Below are positions 42,481-51,204 of a stretch of DNA of 64,000 nt, piece after piece. The notes below the pieces were generated by a model. The model did not search any database. It had not been told where the DNA came from and saw nothing but the letters and a program-made list of their open reading frames with translations. A program made the position numbers and the translations under genes. The stretch is from assembly GCA_028285625.1 (NCBI GenBank), contig JANQOX010000005.1, positions 372,001 through 436,000 of the forward strand, in the 5' to 3' direction. This stretch comes from Myxococcota bacterium (GTDB lineage Bacteria > Myxococcota_A > UBA9160 > UBA6930). Within the stretch, counting starts at the first letter, position 1. Every line of letters begins with the position of its first letter.

Positions 42481-43077
42481 ATGGCCAGGCTGGAGTTCTT
42501 CTACGACTACGGCAGCCCGTACAGCTACCTGGCCGACACCCAGCTCGCGGGTCTGCGAGAGCGCACCGGCTGCGAGATCGCCTACCGCCCCATGCTGTTG
42601 GGGGGCGTTTTCAAGGCCACCGGCAACCAGTCGCCGGCCCTGGAGCCCATCGAGGCCAAGCGCAACTACGGCGCCGCCGACATGCGGCGCTGGATCGACC
42701 TGCTGGGTGTTCCGTTCCAGACGAACCCCAACTTTCCGATCAACACGCTGCTGCTGATGCGCACGACCCACGCCGCGGTCGCGACCGGTGTCTTCGACGC
42801 CTTCCATGAAGCGGTCTACCCGGCGTTCTGGGCCGAGGGCCGCAACCTGGGCGAACCCGGCGAGATCGCCGCGGTGTGCGCTACGGCCGGGATCGATGGC
42901 GAGAAGCTCCTCGCCATGGCCGCCGAGCAGCCGGCGAAGGACGCCCTGCGCGCCACCACCGAAGAGGCCGTCGCCCGCGGTGTCTTCGGTGCGCCGAGCC
43001 TCTTCGTGGGTGACGCGCTCTTCTTCGGGCAGGATCGGCTGCCCTTCGTCGAACGCGCGCTGCGCAACGGCGGCTGA
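42481..43077 (+). CDS. 2-hydroxychromene-2-carboxylate isomerase-like (DsbA/GST-kappa fold) protein
   Basis: The 198-residue thioredoxin-fold protein has LEFFYDYGSPYSYLADTQ, where Ser replaces the DsbA cysteine as in the HCCA isomerase/GST-kappa branch. It continues YRPMLLGGVFKATGNQSP, PNFPINTLLLMRTTHAA, and the cis-Pro region GVFGAPSLFVGDALFFGQDRL. The family uses glutathione in naphthalene-type ring degradation. It sits between a crotonase and a glyoxalase-type gene, so a glutathione-linked degradative role is plausible; the substrate is unknown. Confidence 0.9.
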   Translation: MARLEFFYDYGSPYSYLADTQLAGLRERTGCEIAYRPMLLGGVFKATGNQSPALEPIEAKRNYGAADMRRWIDLLGVPFQTNPNFPINTLLLMRTTHAAVATGVFDAFHEAVYPAFWAEGRNLGEPGEIAAVCATAGIDGEKLLAMAAEQPAKDALRATTEEAVARGVFGAPSLFVGDALFFGQDRLPFVERALRNGG

Positions 43078-43122
43078 CGGGCCGGTCTTCCTTCTTTCCT
43101 TCCTCGCTCTCTGGAGATCCTC

Positions 43123-43542
43123 TTGCGCTACCTGCACACCATGGTTCGGGTGAACGACCTCGACGCCTCGCTCGACTTCTACTGCAACAAACTCGGGCTC
43201 GAAGAGCAGCGTCGTATCGACGTCGAGGCCGGTCGCTTCACCCTCGTGTTCCTGGGCGCATCGGGAAACCCCGACTCGCAGGTCGAGCTCACCCACAACT
43301 GGGACCCCGAGAAGCTCGAGGGCGGACGCAACTTCGGTCACCTGGCGTACGCGGTGCCCGACATCTACGCGCTCTGCCAGAAGCTCATGGACGCGGGCGT
43401 GACCATCAACCGCCCGCCGCGCGACGGCCACATGGCCTTCGTGCGTTCGCCCGATGGCATCTCGATCGAGCTGCTCCAGGAGGGCAAGCCCCTGCCGCCG
43501 CAGGAGCCCTGGGCGTCGATGGAGAACACGGGCGAGTGGTAG
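43123..43542 (+). CDS. Glyoxalase/VOC-family protein, lactoylglutathione-lyase-like
   Basis: The 139-residue protein resembles GloA: YLHTMVRVNDLDASLDFYCN (metal His), LGLEEQRRIDVEAGRFTLVF with a probable Glu ligand, QVELTHNW, GHLAYAVPDIYALC (second His) and SPDGISIELLQ (metal Glu). It would isomerise a glutathione-methylglyoxal hemithioacetal or a related adduct. The start is TTG 43123. It follows the HCCA-isomerase-like gene on the same strand and is convergent with the sialidase gene 16 bp away. Confidence 0.9.
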   Translation: MRYLHTMVRVNDLDASLDFYCNKLGLEEQRRIDVEAGRFTLVFLGASGNPDSQVELTHNWDPEKLEGGRNFGHLAYAVPDIYALCQKLMDAGVTINRPPRDGHMAFVRSPDGISIELLQEGKPLPPQEPWASMENTGEW

Positions 43543-43558
43543 CGCTCGGGCTGCGCGT

Positions 43559-44761
43559 TCAGGGAAGCTCGTCGGCCGGGACGCGCAGGAAGTCGATCCG
43601 CTCGTAGAGCGTGGCGTCGCCCACCTCGTACAAGAGCCCCACGTCGCCGCCGCGTAGCTGCGCCAGGTCGGAGTAGGCGGCCGGGCCCGGCGCGACGACC
43701 CGTGCAGCGCTCCACGTCGCGCCGCCATCGCGACTGGCGCGCAGGCCCAGATCGCAGCGCGCCTCCGGATGGGTCGGGCTCGCGATCAGCAGGTGTTCCC
43801 GACCATGCGACCCGGCCTGAAGCAGGGAGGCCTGGACCACCGGGGACACCAGCGCCGGTTCGATCGCGAAGGGCGCGTGATAATGCTCGCCGGCATCGGT
43901 GCTCCAGGCCACCGCGCGGTTGCCCGGGTCGCGACCGTGCTGGTCGCGGCTGGCGAAGAACACGCGCCCGTCGAGCAGCTCGGCGGCGGTGCTCTCGTTC
44001 GGGTTCACGCGCCCCGTCTCGGGCCGGTCCACGGCGCCGATGCGCCAGGTCTGGCCCCCGTCGTCCGAGAGCAGCGCGTGGGCGCCCAGCAGGGCGTCGT
44101 CCAGGCCGCCCAGGATCCCGAAGAGCGCGCCGCCTGCCCGCGAGTGGTTGGCCGGTACCAGCAACCGGCCGGGCACGGGCCCGTGGCGCAGCTGGATGCC
44201 GTGACCGGGGCCGGTCGCGTACCAGAGCCAGTCCGGCGCCATCGCCTCTGCGCTGATCTCGCGGGCGGGGGACCAGGTGGCGCCCCCGTCCGCGCTCGCC
44301 AGCGACCACACCGTGCGCGCGCCGCCACCCAGGCCCGCGCGCGCGCGCAGCTCGAAGTCACGCGCCGGCGCGCGCGTATGCAGCAACAGCACGCGGCCCG
44401 CAACCAGATCGAACACCGGCGCCGGGTTCGCGGCGCTGTCCGCACCCACGTCCACGAGTACCTGCAGCGGCTCCCAGGTCGCGCCGTCGTCGAGGCTGCG
44501 GCGAACCACCAGGTCGATGTCGCCCGCATCGCCCGGCCCCGTAACGCGGCCTTCGGCGAAGGCCAGCAGCACCGGGCCGGCGCGAAGCAGGGCAGGGATG
44601 CGAAACGTGTGGTAGCCGCGCTGGCCCGCCTCGAATACGGAGGTGGCCGGCGCTGCGGTGGCGCGGTCGTCGGGTGCACCGGTCGGGCACAGGGGTGCCC
44701 GAGCGCAGGCGAGGCCGAGGGACAGGACCAGCGTCGCCGTGGCAAGCGTGGTGCGAAGCAT
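43559..44761 (-). CDS. Exo-alpha-sialidase (GH33-like) lipoprotein
   Basis: The 400-residue protein has a short signal with lipobox LGLAC (Cys19). The six-bladed propeller shows the sialidase signature YHTFRIPALL (Arg54 of the triad), FAEGRV, and at least four Asp-boxes (RRSLDDGATWEP, ADGGATWSP, SDDGGQTWRI, SRDGGATWSA). The region RVNPNESTAAEL contains the Glu expected next to the nucleophilic Tyr, and YSDLAQLRGGD is near the end. It would release terminal sialic or related nonulosonic acids outside the cell. Confidence 0.88.
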   Translation of the reverse strand: MLRTTLATATLVLSLGLACARAPLCPTGAPDDRATAAPATSVFEAGQRGYHTFRIPALLRAGPVLLAFAEGRVTGPGDAGDIDLVVRRSLDDGATWEPLQVLVDVGADSAANPAPVFDLVAGRVLLLHTRAPARDFELRARAGLGGGARTVWSLASADGGATWSPAREISAEAMAPDWLWYATGPGHGIQLRHGPVPGRLLVPANHSRAGGALFGILGGLDDALLGAHALLSDDGGQTWRIGAVDRPETGRVNPNESTAAELLDGRVFFASRDQHGRDPGNRAVAWSTDAGEHYHAPFAIEPALVSPVVQASLLQAGSHGREHLLIASPTHPEARCDLGLRASRDGGATWSAARVVAPGPAAYSDLAQLRGGDVGLLYEVGDATLYERIDFLRVPADELP

Positions 44762-44781
44762 CGTTCGACAGCGCCCGGGCT

Positions 44782-45114
44782 TCAGACCGTCGGCGCCGCC
44801 TTCAGCTCCACCAGGATCTCGCGGTAGGTCTCGGCGCCCACGTTGCGCGCGGTCTCGACGCCACCGCGAGGGACGAAGACCGTCTGCCCGGGCTTCACGT
44901 CGGCCTCCATGTAGTCCTGGTAGGGACCCTGGCTGCGTTCGTCGGGCACCACGGCGATCCGGTCGCCGGCGATCTGGATCAGGACGTGATCGAGTTCGTG
45001 GCGGTGAAGCGCGCTCTCTTCACCCGGCGCGAGCTTCATCTGCCAGATGCGGACGCGATCGTTCTCGAACAGCAGCCGCGTGGCCACGTCGCCGAAATCG
45101 GGTTCTTCAGGCAA
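44782..45114 (-). CDS. Small cupin-domain protein
   Basis: The 110-residue single-domain cupin has ALHRHELDHVLIQIAGDRIA (first cupin motif with two His and a downstream position for Glu) and a second half containing VKPGQTVFVPRGGVETARNVG. It could bind a metal and act as an isomerase, dioxygenase or sensor domain; the reaction cannot be told. The start appears to be TTG 45114, 25 nt downstream of the hydroxyacid dehydrogenase gene, so the two are probably one transcript. Confidence 0.82.
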   Translation of the reverse strand: MPEEPDFGDVATRLLFENDRVRIWQMKLAPGEESALHRHELDHVLIQIAGDRIAVVPDERSQGPYQDYMEADVKPGQTVFVPRGGVETARNVGAETYREILVELKAAPTV

Positions 45115-45139
45115 GGCGGGGTCTCCTTCGGACCGGGGC

Positions 45140-46081
45140 CTAGTAGCCCTGTTGCAGGTCTACGGAGAACGTCAGCGCTTCGCCACGCAGGTAGCGGCCG
45201 AGGTTCTCGAGAAAGGGGTCCAGCAACCGGTCGATGGCTCCCGGGGCGTTCCACGAGGTGTGTGCGCTCAGGCGCACGCGCGGGTGGGTGTAGAGCCAGT
45301 GGCCCGCCGGGACCGGCTCCGGCTCTGCGACGTCCAGTGACGCCAGGCCCACGCGCTCTTCGTCGAGCGCGCGCCGCAGGGCGTCCTGGTCGATGAGCGC
45401 GCCGCGGGCCACGTTCACGACGTGCACGCCCGGCTTCACGCGCGCAAGCGTCTCTTCGCACAGCAGGTGACGCGTCTCCGCTGTATTCGCCGCAGCGAGC
45501 ACCAGGTGATCCGCGTCGCGCAGGACCGGGTCGAGGGAGGTCGTGACCTCGACGCCCGGTACCGGGCTCGGCAGGTCGCGCCGCCGGTGCGCGATCACGC
45601 GCATGTCGAAGGCGAGCGCGCGCCGGGCGGTCGCCTGGGCGATGGCGCCCAGGCCCACCAGCCCGAGCGTGCGACCCTCGAGGGTTCCGAGTCTTCGAAA
45701 ACTCCAGCGCTTCGGGGGCGCCGAGAGCCACGTGTCGGGCAGGCGCTTCTCGGCGGCGAGCAGGGTCGCCAGGATCCACTCTGCGATGGGGACGGCGCTG
45801 GCGCCTCGGGAGCAGGTGAGGGGCCGGCCTTCGAGTACGTCGAACGGAAACGCGTCCACGCCCGTGCCGTAGGCGTGCACCCACGACACGCCGCGCGCGA
45901 GCACGTCGGCCAGGTTGGGGCTGCCCCAGGCCTGGGTGAGCAGCACGTCCCCGCGCACGCCGTCCGGTACCGGGCCTTCCTCGGGAACCCGCTCGAGCGT
46001 GACGTTCGGGTAGGCCTCGAGCACGCGGCCGAGGATCTGCTCCGGCAGGTGCGTGAGGACGTGCAAGGGGGGAGCGTTCAT
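45140..46081 (-). CDS. D-2-hydroxyacid dehydrogenase family protein
   Basis: The 313-residue protein is of the D-isomer hydroxyacid dehydrogenase family. It has the Rossmann motif LGLVGLGAIAQATARRA, NVARGALIDQDALRRAL with the catalytic Arg region, DVAEPEPVPAGHWLY with Glu, and the late His in RVRLSAHTSWNA. It reduces a 2-ketoacid or oxidises a D-2-hydroxyacid with NAD(P). ATG 46081 has an AAGG-type site, and the open frame further upstream is not conserved. It is divergent from the acyl-CoA synthetase gene. Confidence 0.9.
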   Translation of the reverse strand: MNAPPLHVLTHLPEQILGRVLEAYPNVTLERVPEEGPVPDGVRGDVLLTQAWGSPNLADVLARGVSWVHAYGTGVDAFPFDVLEGRPLTCSRGASAVPIAEWILATLLAAEKRLPDTWLSAPPKRWSFRRLGTLEGRTLGLVGLGAIAQATARRALAFDMRVIAHRRRDLPSPVPGVEVTTSLDPVLRDADHLVLAAANTAETRHLLCEETLARVKPGVHVVNVARGALIDQDALRRALDEERVGLASLDVAEPEPVPAGHWLYTHPRVRLSAHTSWNAPGAIDRLLDPFLENLGRYLRGEALTFSVDLQQGY

Positions 46082-46125
46082 GAAGGACCTTCCAGCGCGT
46101 GGCGGCTGCGGGTAGGCTGGCCGCA

Positions 46126-47604
46126 ATGGCCATGTTGATCGGCGAGTTGTTCCGGCGCAACGCGGAGGTCGTGCCCGAGGCCCCGGCCGCTTCGCTCGGC
46201 GAAGCGGTGATCACGCATGGCGAACTCGAAGCGCGCGCCAACCAGATGGCCCGCGCGCTCGGTCGGCGTGGGGTCGGCGCCGGCGACCGCATCGTGGCCT
46301 GGTGTGACACGGGCCTCGAGGTGCTGCCCCTGTTCGCGGCGGCGGCCAAGCTGGGGGCGGTCTTTGCCCCGATCAACGCGCGGCTGTCTGCAGCCGAGGC
46401 GGCTCCGATCGCCGGGTTGGCCCGCGCGCGCCTGCTCGTCGCCGACGCTCCGCGCGCCGACCGGGTGTGCGAGGTGGCCGAGCAGGCGGGGATCCAGGAG
46501 GCGCTGCGCCTCGCCGGCGGCGAGGCGAGCGCGCCGGATCTGGCCGACCTGATGCGTTCCGAATCCGATCGGGCCCTCGATCCGCCGGCCCTTTCCGAGC
46601 GGGACCCTCACGTGATCTTCTTCACGAGTGGCAGCACGGGCAACCCGAAGGGTGTCGTCCTGTCGCACCGCGCGAACCACCTGCGGACGTTCCAGGGCGT
46701 CTTCCGGGACGTGCCCGAGCGCACCATCTGCATGTTCCCCCTGTTCCACATGGCGGCGTTCACGTTGGCGATGAGCGCATGGCAGACCCGCGGCGAGATC
46801 GGCTTCGTCACCGCGGCCACGGCCGAGCAGCTGCTCGCTGCCGTGGCGCGTCGCCGAGCCAACCGGCTCTACTGCATCCCGGCGGTGTGGGCCCGCATCC
46901 TCGACACGGACCCCGACGCATTCGATACGAGCAGCCTGCGCGAGGTCGACACGGGGACGTCCGCCGTGCCCATCGATCTGATCCATCGGCTGAAGGAGCG
47001 CTTTCCCGGGACTGCGACCCGGGTCTACTACGGCTCGACCGAGGTGGGCTCCGCCGCGACGCTTCCCGACGCCGACGTGCTTCGCAAGCCGGGCAGCGTC
47101 GGGCCGCCGCCGCCCGGGGTCGACCTGCGGTTGGCCGACGACGGAGAGATCTGCGTCCGCAGCGAGTTCCTGACCGACGGCTACTTCGATGCGCCCGACG
47201 CCACGGCCCGGGCGTTGCGGGACGGCTGGTTCCACACCGGCGACCTCGGCGTGCTCGACGACGACGGGTACCTCATGATCGTGGGTCGCAAGAACGAGCT
47301 CATCCGCACCGGCGGCGAGAGCGTGGCACCCGCCGAGGTGGAGGGCGCGCTCGCCGACCACCCGGGCCTCAGCGAGGTCGCCGTCGTGGGGCTCCCCGAC
47401 CCGGAATGGGGCGAAGTCGTCTGCGCGGTGTGTGTGGCCAAGGGGCAGGGGCCCAGCCTCGAGGACCTGCGCGCCCATTGCGAAGGCCGCGTCGCCCGGT
47501 TCAAGCAACCGCGGCGGATGGAGCGGGTCGACGCGCTGCCGCGCACCCAGGCGACCGGCCAGGTCCAGCGCGCGCTGCTGATCGAGCTGATCCAGTCGCG
47601 CTAG
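46126..47604 (+). CDS. AMP-dependent acyl-CoA synthetase-like protein with altered A10 lysine
   Basis: The 492-residue ANL-superfamily protein has FFTSGSTGNPKGVVLSHR (P-loop), YYGSTEVGS, GWFHTGDLGVLDDDGYL and RKNELIRTGGESVAPAEVE (hinge). The C-terminal A10 motif, normally P-x-T-x-x-GK-x-x-R, reads LPRTQATGQVQR, with Gln479 at the catalytic lysine. That lysine is needed for adenylate formation in most relatives, so this enzyme may be impaired or specialised. ATG 46126 (MAMLIGE) is the likely start. Divergent from the dehydrogenase gene. Confidence 0.88.
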   Translation: MAMLIGELFRRNAEVVPEAPAASLGEAVITHGELEARANQMARALGRRGVGAGDRIVAWCDTGLEVLPLFAAAAKLGAVFAPINARLSAAEAAPIAGLARARLLVADAPRADRVCEVAEQAGIQEALRLAGGEASAPDLADLMRSESDRALDPPALSERDPHVIFFTSGSTGNPKGVVLSHRANHLRTFQGVFRDVPERTICMFPLFHMAAFTLAMSAWQTRGEIGFVTAATAEQLLAAVARRRANRLYCIPAVWARILDTDPDAFDTSSLREVDTGTSAVPIDLIHRLKERFPGTATRVYYGSTEVGSAATLPDADVLRKPGSVGPPPPGVDLRLADDGEICVRSEFLTDGYFDAPDATARALRDGWFHTGDLGVLDDDGYLMIVGRKNELIRTGGESVAPAEVEGALADHPGLSEVAVVGLPDPEWGEVVCAVCVAKGQGPSLEDLRAHCEGRVARFKQPRRMERVDALPRTQATGQVQRALLIELIQSR

Positions 47605-47707
47605 CCCCGCGCCCGGCCTCAGACGGGTGGGGCGGGGATCGGCTGCAAGGGCTCCAGGGGCCTCGGCGCTTGCATCGCCCCCATCCGGAGCGGGAGGAGA
47701 GGCCGTC

Positions 47708-47760
47708 TTGCAGCGGTACGGAGTCGGGAATATCATTCTCGAAATGGAGAATGCCATTCC
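47708..47760 (+). promoter_or_regulatory. Promoter with inverted-repeat operator covering -10 and +1 of the TetR/OFOR operon
   Basis: TTGCAG (47708-47713) and TATCAT (47731-47736) are spaced by 17 bp. GGAATATCATTCTC (47727-47740) and GAGAATGCCATTCC (47747-47760) form a 14-bp inverted repeat with 2 mismatches around GAAATG. The palindrome covers the -10 box and the expected start site, an ideal repressor position. The ATG at 47744 lies inside it. Confidence 0.7.
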
Positions 47761-48448
47761 GGACGGGTCTCCGGCAAGCGCTGCCCGGGCCTCGGCGTCC
47801 TCGCCACGCCGCCGCCAGGCGGTGGACCGCGCGCTCGCTGGCCGCCGGGCCGGATACGAGCAGGAGATCTCTCGCCTGATCCGTGCCGCCTTCGCAGAGA
47901 TCCGCCGCAGCGGCCGGCTCGAACCCCGGGTCGGCGAGATCGTGCGCGCGGCCGGGCTCTCCAACCAGGCCTTCTACCGCCATTTCGGTTCCAAGGACGA
48001 GTTGCTCCTGGCCGTCCTCGACGAGGGCGTCGCGATGCTCGAGGCCACGCTGGCACGCAGGATCGACGCCGCCGACAGCGCGGAAGCTGCGGTCCGCGGT
48101 TGGGTGGAGGGGATCCTCGAGCAGGCCCTCGACCCTGAAGCGGCGGCGGCCACTCGGCCGTTTGCGGTCTCGCGGGCTCGTCTCGCCCAGCAGTTTCCCG
48201 ACGACGTCGCGGCCTGCGAGGCGCGGCTCGCCGCGCTGGTCGTGCCTGTCCTCGAGCGGCTGCGGGCCGAGGCGGACGGAAGGGACGAGGAGACTGGAGC
48301 TGCTCTTGCGTCGCGTGACGCGACGGCGCTCTACGACCTGTCGATGGGCTTCGTACAACGCCAGCTCGCCCACGAAGCGCCGGCCTCCCGAGCGGATGCC
48401 GCGCACCTGGTGCAGTTCGCCTTGCGCGCCCTGGGTCTGCCGTCGTGA
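47744..48448 (+). CDS. TetR-family transcriptional regulator of the 2-oxoacid:ferredoxin oxidoreductase operon
   Basis: This TetR-type protein is 234 residues if it starts at ATG 47744. The helix-turn-helix is [20 protein letters not shown] followed by [26 protein letters not shown]. The promoter predicts transcription beginning at about 47743, so ATG 47744 would be leaderless; GTG 47822 (MDRALAGRR) gives a more typical short N-terminus. Its stop overlaps the start of the gamma-subunit gene (GTGA), so the regulator is translated with the enzyme it probably controls. Confidence 0.87.
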   Translation: MENAIPDGSPASAARASASSPRRRQAVDRALAGRRAGYEQEISRLIRAAFAEIRRSGRLEPRVGEIVRAAGLSNQAFYRHFGSKDELLLAVLDEGVAMLEATLARRIDAADSAEAAVRGWVEGILEQALDPEAAAATRPFAVSRARLAQQFPDDVAACEARLAALVVPVLERLRAEADGRDEETGAALASRDATALYDLSMGFVQRQLAHEAPASRADAAHLVQFALRALGLPS

Positions 48449-49017
48449 AGGGCGAGCGCGAGATCCTGTTCACCGGCATCGGGGGGCAGGGCGTGCAGCT
48501 CGCCGCGCAGATCCTGGCGCGAGCCTGCATCCATCAGGGCCACGACGTGCTGCTGCTCGGAAGCTACGGCGGCACCATGCGAGGGGGACCCACCGAGGCG
48601 ACGCTGGTGGTCGGGGAGGGGCCGCTCGTCTCTCCGCCCCTCGTTTCCGAAGCGGCCGCCTGCGTCGCCATGCACCACGCGTTCGCGGACCGGATGCTGT
48701 CGAAGCTTCGTCCCGGCGCGCTCGTGGTGAGAAACACCTCGCTGTTCGAGGGCGACGACGGGCTCGACGGCTTCTGCGTCGTCGACGTCCCCGCCACGGC
48801 GAAGGCCACGGAGGCCGGCAGTCCGATGGCCGCGTCGCTCGTGCTGGCGGGTGCCCTGGCGTCGGCCACGGGCCTGGTCGAGGCCGACGGCCTCGTGGCG
48901 GGGATGCGCGCGTCGGTGCCCGCGTATCGGGCGCAGCACCTCGAGGCCAACGAGCGGGCGCTTCGCGTCGGTTTCGCCCACCTGTCCGATCCGGCCGCCG
49001 ATTGGAGGGCGGCATGA
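48445..49017 (+). CDS. 2-oxoacid:ferredoxin oxidoreductase gamma subunit
   Basis: The 190-residue protein has the gamma-subunit pattern: [20 protein letters not shown] at the N-terminus, [20 protein letters not shown] and an [10 protein letters not shown] core. In 2-oxoacid:ferredoxin oxidoreductases (OFOR/KGOR/VOR/IOR) this subunit contributes to CoA binding. The GTG start overlaps the TetR stop, and the stop overlaps the ferredoxin start (ATGA). Confidence 0.92.
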   Translation: MKGEREILFTGIGGQGVQLAAQILARACIHQGHDVLLLGSYGGTMRGGPTEATLVVGEGPLVSPPLVSEAAACVAMHHAFADRMLSKLRPGALVVRNTSLFEGDDGLDGFCVVDVPATAKATEAGSPMAASLVLAGALASATGLVEADGLVAGMRASVPAYRAQHLEANERALRVGFAHLSDPAADWRAA

Positions 49018-49283
49018 CCACCGAACCCAACGCACCTACTTCCCGCGGAACCGTCACCATCGAGATCGAACGCTGCAAGGGCTGCGCGCTCTGCATCCCG
49101 GCCTGCCCGCCTGCGGTGCTGCGGATGTCCGAGGCACACAACGGCATCGGCATGCCGTACCCCGAGCTGCTCCCGGGCTGCACAGGGTGCGGCGCCTGCC
49201 TGCTGGTGTGTCCGGACTTCTGCTTCGAGGTTTGGCAGTACGACGCGCCCTTGCGCCACGCCGAGGCCGGAGCCCCGTCGTGA
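49014..49283 (+). CDS. 2x[4Fe-4S] ferredoxin-type delta subunit of the 2-oxoacid:ferredoxin oxidoreductase
   Basis: The 89-residue protein has two 4Fe-4S motifs: [17 protein letters not shown] (CxxCxxCxxxCP) and [17 protein letters not shown]. In the OFOR complex it carries electrons from the alpha/beta active site to external ferredoxin. ATG 49014 overlaps the gamma-subunit stop; its own stop overlaps the alpha-subunit GTG. Confidence 0.93.
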   Translation: MTTEPNAPTSRGTVTIEIERCKGCALCIPACPPAVLRMSEAHNGIGMPYPELLPGCTGCGACLLVCPDFCFEVWQYDAPLRHAEAGAPS

Positions 49284-50356
49284 CGCGCGTGTTGATGGAA
49301 GGCTCCGAGGTGCTCGCCGAGGCTGCGCTCGCGGCCGGGTGTCGGTTCTTCGCGGGCTATCCGATGACCCCCTTCACGGAGGTGCTCGAGCACTTCGCGC
49401 GCAAGCTTCCGGAGCGCGGCGGTGTCTGCATCAACGCGGAGAGCGAACTCGAAGCGGTGGGCATGGCCTGGGGAGCGCTTGCCACCGGCGCCCGGGCGGC
49501 GACCGGCTCGACCGGCCAGGGCCTGTCGTTGATGCAGGAGTCGCTCTCGGAGATCACCCGCGCCGAGCTGCCGCTGGTGGTGTTCCACATGGCCCGCGGT
49601 CAGTACGACTACCACCAGGCCACGCGCGGAGGCGGCCACGGCGACTATCGCCATCTGGTGTACGCGCCGGTCGATCTCCAGGAGGCCAGCGAACTGGTGC
49701 AGCAGGCCTTCGATCGGGCCGATCGCTGGCGCAACCCCGTGACGATCTACGGCGACTTCCTGCTGGCGCACACGGCCGAGGCAATCGAGGTGGTGCCGAG
49801 CCCATTCCCTTCGCTTCCGGCCAAGAACTGGGCGGTCGACGGCAGCCTCGGCGGCAGTGGCCGCTCGCGCAACGTGAACTCCATCGGCATGGAAAAGGGC
49901 GCGAAGGGGATCGACCCCCAGGCGTTCTGGCAGCGCCTGCAGGCCAAGCACGAGGCGATGGCGGCGGCCGAGCCGCTCGCCGAATGCGTGGCGACCGACG
50001 ACGCCGAGCTGGTGGTCGTCGCCTTCGGCTCGCTGGCGCGCTTTGCCCGGCATGCGGTGCGCGCGCTGCGGGCCGAGGGCGTCGCCGTGGGGCTGGTGCG
50101 TCCGATCACGCTCTGGCCGTTTCCTTCCGAGGTCCTGGCCGAAGCCTGCGCCGGTGCCCGGCGCGTCGCGGTGCTCGAGCAGAATGGGGGACAGATGATC
50201 GACGACGTGCGCCTGGCCGTACTCGGGACGGTGCCGGTCACGGCCATCGGCGGCATCTCGTCGGACGAGGCCGGCTTCGGTCTGGGGGACATCTTCGAAC
50301 CCGCATCGGTGAGGTCGCGAATTGCGCAGGCGCTCGACGCGCCGGGGCCAACGTGA
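49280..50356 (+). CDS. 2-oxoacid:ferredoxin oxidoreductase alpha subunit
   Basis: The 358-residue protein corresponds to the alpha (pyrimidine-binding) subunit: [49 protein letters not shown] with the conserved Glu that activates TPP, and [17 protein letters not shown]. The C-terminal part includes [10 protein letters not shown] and the [13 protein letters not shown] region. Substrate class (2-oxoglutarate, branched-chain or aromatic ketoacid) cannot be fixed. It is coupled by GTGA overlaps on both sides. Confidence 0.92.
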   Translation: MTRVLMEGSEVLAEAALAAGCRFFAGYPMTPFTEVLEHFARKLPERGGVCINAESELEAVGMAWGALATGARAATGSTGQGLSLMQESLSEITRAELPLVVFHMARGQYDYHQATRGGGHGDYRHLVYAPVDLQEASELVQQAFDRADRWRNPVTIYGDFLLAHTAEAIEVVPSPFPSLPAKNWAVDGSLGGSGRSRNVNSIGMEKGAKGIDPQAFWQRLQAKHEAMAAAEPLAECVATDDAELVVVAFGSLARFARHAVRALRAEGVAVGLVRPITLWPFPSEVLAEACAGARRVAVLEQNGGQMIDDVRLAVLGTVPVTAIGGISSDEAGFGLGDIFEPASVRSRIAQALDAPGPT

Positions 50357-51204
50357 GCGAACGATCCCGACCCTCCGACGCGCTGCCGACGGACGTGCGC
50401 CCCGTCGAGGGGGCGCGACGCGTCGGTCGCATGCGTCCCGCGCTGCTGCTGCACGAGGATCACGACCTCTGCCCCGGCTGCGGTGAGCCCGTGGCGATTC
50501 GCGTGCTGCTCGAAGCCATCGAGGAGCTCGGCGCCGCCCAACGGGCCATCGGGGTGATCGGGATCGGCTGCTACACGGCCTTCACCAGCACCATGGACAT
50601 CGATCTCGTGCAGGCCCTCCACGGACGCGCGCCGTCGGTGGCCACCGGGGTCAAGCGCATGCAGCCCGAGAACCTCGTGGTCACGCTGCAGGGCGACGGC
50701 GACATGGTCAACGAAGGCCTCCAGGAGGTGATCCACACGGCGGCGCGGGGCGAGAACGTGACCTGTGTGCTGCTCAACAACGGCGTCTTCGGCGAGACCG
50801 GGGGGCACATGACCTCAACCACCGTCATCGGACAGCGAACCAAGAACACGCTGGAGGGGCGCGAAGCCGCGACGCACGGCCACCCGATCCTGATCGGCGA
50901 CCTGCTGGCGCCGCTCGGGGGCACGGCCTACGCCGCGCGAGGAACGGTGCACGACGCCCATGGCGTCGTGCAGACGAAGGCGATGATCAAGCGCGCACTC
51001 ACCGCCCAGCAGCAGGGCCTCGGGTTCTCGTTCGTCGAGATCCTCACCATGTGTCCCACCGGCTGGTTCGTGCCGACGGCCGACGGCCCGGGCTACCTCG
51101 ACGACGTGCTGCGCCCCGTCCACGCGACGGGCGAGCTCAAGCGCGACGGCCGCATCCTCACCACGCGAGAGCTGCTGGACGCTGCACGCAAGCAGCAGCC
51201 GTAG
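50353..51204 (+). CDS. 2-oxoacid:ferredoxin oxidoreductase beta (TPP-binding) subunit
   Basis: The 283-residue protein binds thiamine pyrophosphate and a cluster: DHDLCPGCGEPVAIR carries cluster cysteines, GIGCYTAFTS follows, and the TPP motif is LQGDGDMVNEGLQEVIHTA ending in VLLNNGVFGETGG. MCPTGWFVPTADG near the end supplies another Cys. The GTG start overlaps the alpha-subunit stop. With the three preceding genes it forms a complete gamma-delta-alpha-beta enzyme making acyl-CoA, CO2 and reduced ferredoxin. Confidence 0.92.
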   Translation: MSERSRPSDALPTDVRPVEGARRVGRMRPALLLHEDHDLCPGCGEPVAIRVLLEAIEELGAAQRAIGVIGIGCYTAFTSTMDIDLVQALHGRAPSVATGVKRMQPENLVVTLQGDGDMVNEGLQEVIHTAARGENVTCVLLNNGVFGETGGHMTSTTVIGQRTKNTLEGREAATHGHPILIGDLLAPLGGTAYAARGTVHDAHGVVQTKAMIKRALTAQQQGLGFSFVEILTMCPTGWFVPTADGPGYLDDVLRPVHATGELKRDGRILTTRELLDAARKQQP

